In this document: positions 63,866 to 64,000 of the stretch, in pieces | Position numbering within the stretch: the stretch's first letter is position 1 | Layout: every line of letters begins with the position of its first letter | Assembly: GCA_016704305.1 (NCBI GenBank) | Contig: JADJAL010000009.1 | Span: 62,001 to 126,000 of the forward strand | DNA: 64,000 bases | Direction of reading: 5' to 3' | From: Haliea sp. | GTDB taxonomy: Bacteria; Pseudomonadota; Gammaproteobacteria; Pseudomonadales; Halieaceae | Notes under the pieces: model-generated | Told to the model about the DNA's origin: nothing | The model's database searches: none | The model's input: the letters and a program-made list of their open reading frames with translations, nothing else | Position numbers and translations under genes: made by a program

Positions 63866-64000
63866 ATGCGTAATTTCCATCAGTATCCACTCGGTCGCCG
63901 CACGTTTATCGCCGGAGCCAGCAAATCAGCGATAGCCATCGGACTGGCGCCGCTCCTGCAGGCCTGCAGCAACGGCAGTAACAACGACAATCCCCTCGCA
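63866..64000 (+). CDS. Tat-exported lipoprotein (3' partial)
   Basis: Starts at ATG 63866 and runs off the window. Visible 45 residues: a Tat signal LGRRTFIAGASKSAIAIGL followed by lipobox LLQAC. The mature part starts SNGSNNDN. The rest of the protein is outside, so function is unknown. Confidence 0.7.
   Translation, partial: MRNFHQYPLGRRTFIAGASKSAIAIGLAPLLQACSNGSNNDNPLA

Overview
The window looks like chromosomal DNA of a GC-rich aerobic gammaproteobacterium, probably marine (Cellvibrionales/Halieaceae/Spongiibacteraceae-like). This is inferred from two TonB-dependent receptors, SYLF and PBPRA1643-type SEC-C proteins, a haloalkane dehalogenase, and a large SDR/Rieske/P450/acyl-CoA catabolic gene set. 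I see no rRNA, tRNA, CRISPR array or intact insertion sequence.

Left part (1-33.6 kb): a dense catabolic cluster for a lipophilic, probably terpenoid or apocarotenoid, substrate. It holds E1-beta and E2 of a 2-oxo acid dehydrogenase, two carotenoid-cleavage-type oxygenases, two Rieske oxygenase alpha subunits, a P450, two acyl-CoA dehydrogenases, six SDRs, a zinc alcohol dehydrogenase, a CurA-like reductase, a thiolase/DUF35 pair, an AMP-dependent acyl-CoA ligase, two SnoaL-like proteins, a molybdopterin oxidoreductase/LLM/ABM operon, a TonB receptor and a protein that looks like the plant beta-carotene isomerase DWARF27 (DUF4033). A TetR repressor gene sits in the middle. The same operator (AAAACA half, four bases, TGACTG half followed by T) recurs at eight promoters. 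It precedes every operon in the cluster whose promoter I can place, and I did not find it in the right half. This defines a likely single regulon.

Two intergenic palindromic elements (5872-6007 and 20268-20409) have locus-specific perfect arms of 31 and 33 bp around a related core of about 75 bp. They sit just after a gene end and just before an operator-bearing promoter.

Middle (33.6-46.6 kb): an Hsp70/YegD-like chaperone, a GGDEF cyclase, a SEC-C protein, a phytanoyl-CoA dioxygenase with a small overlapping partner, then a partly decayed stretch (AraC regulator, frameshifted SDR, exported alpha/beta hydrolases, a metallo-beta-lactamase-fold enzyme, and truncated hydrolase, AraC and PhyH copies).

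Right (46.7-64 kb): a minus-strand run (PhyH dioxygenase, M19 dipeptidase, sulfotransferase, beta-propeller-like protein, membrane protein), an M48 lipoprotein peptidase with a partner lipoprotein, a second TonB receptor, a haloalkane dehalogenase, and envelope or hypothetical proteins. The last gene, a Tat lipoprotein, runs off the end.

Five otherwise well-conserved genes each carry one short deletion-type frameshift. Assembly error is at least as likely as real decay.
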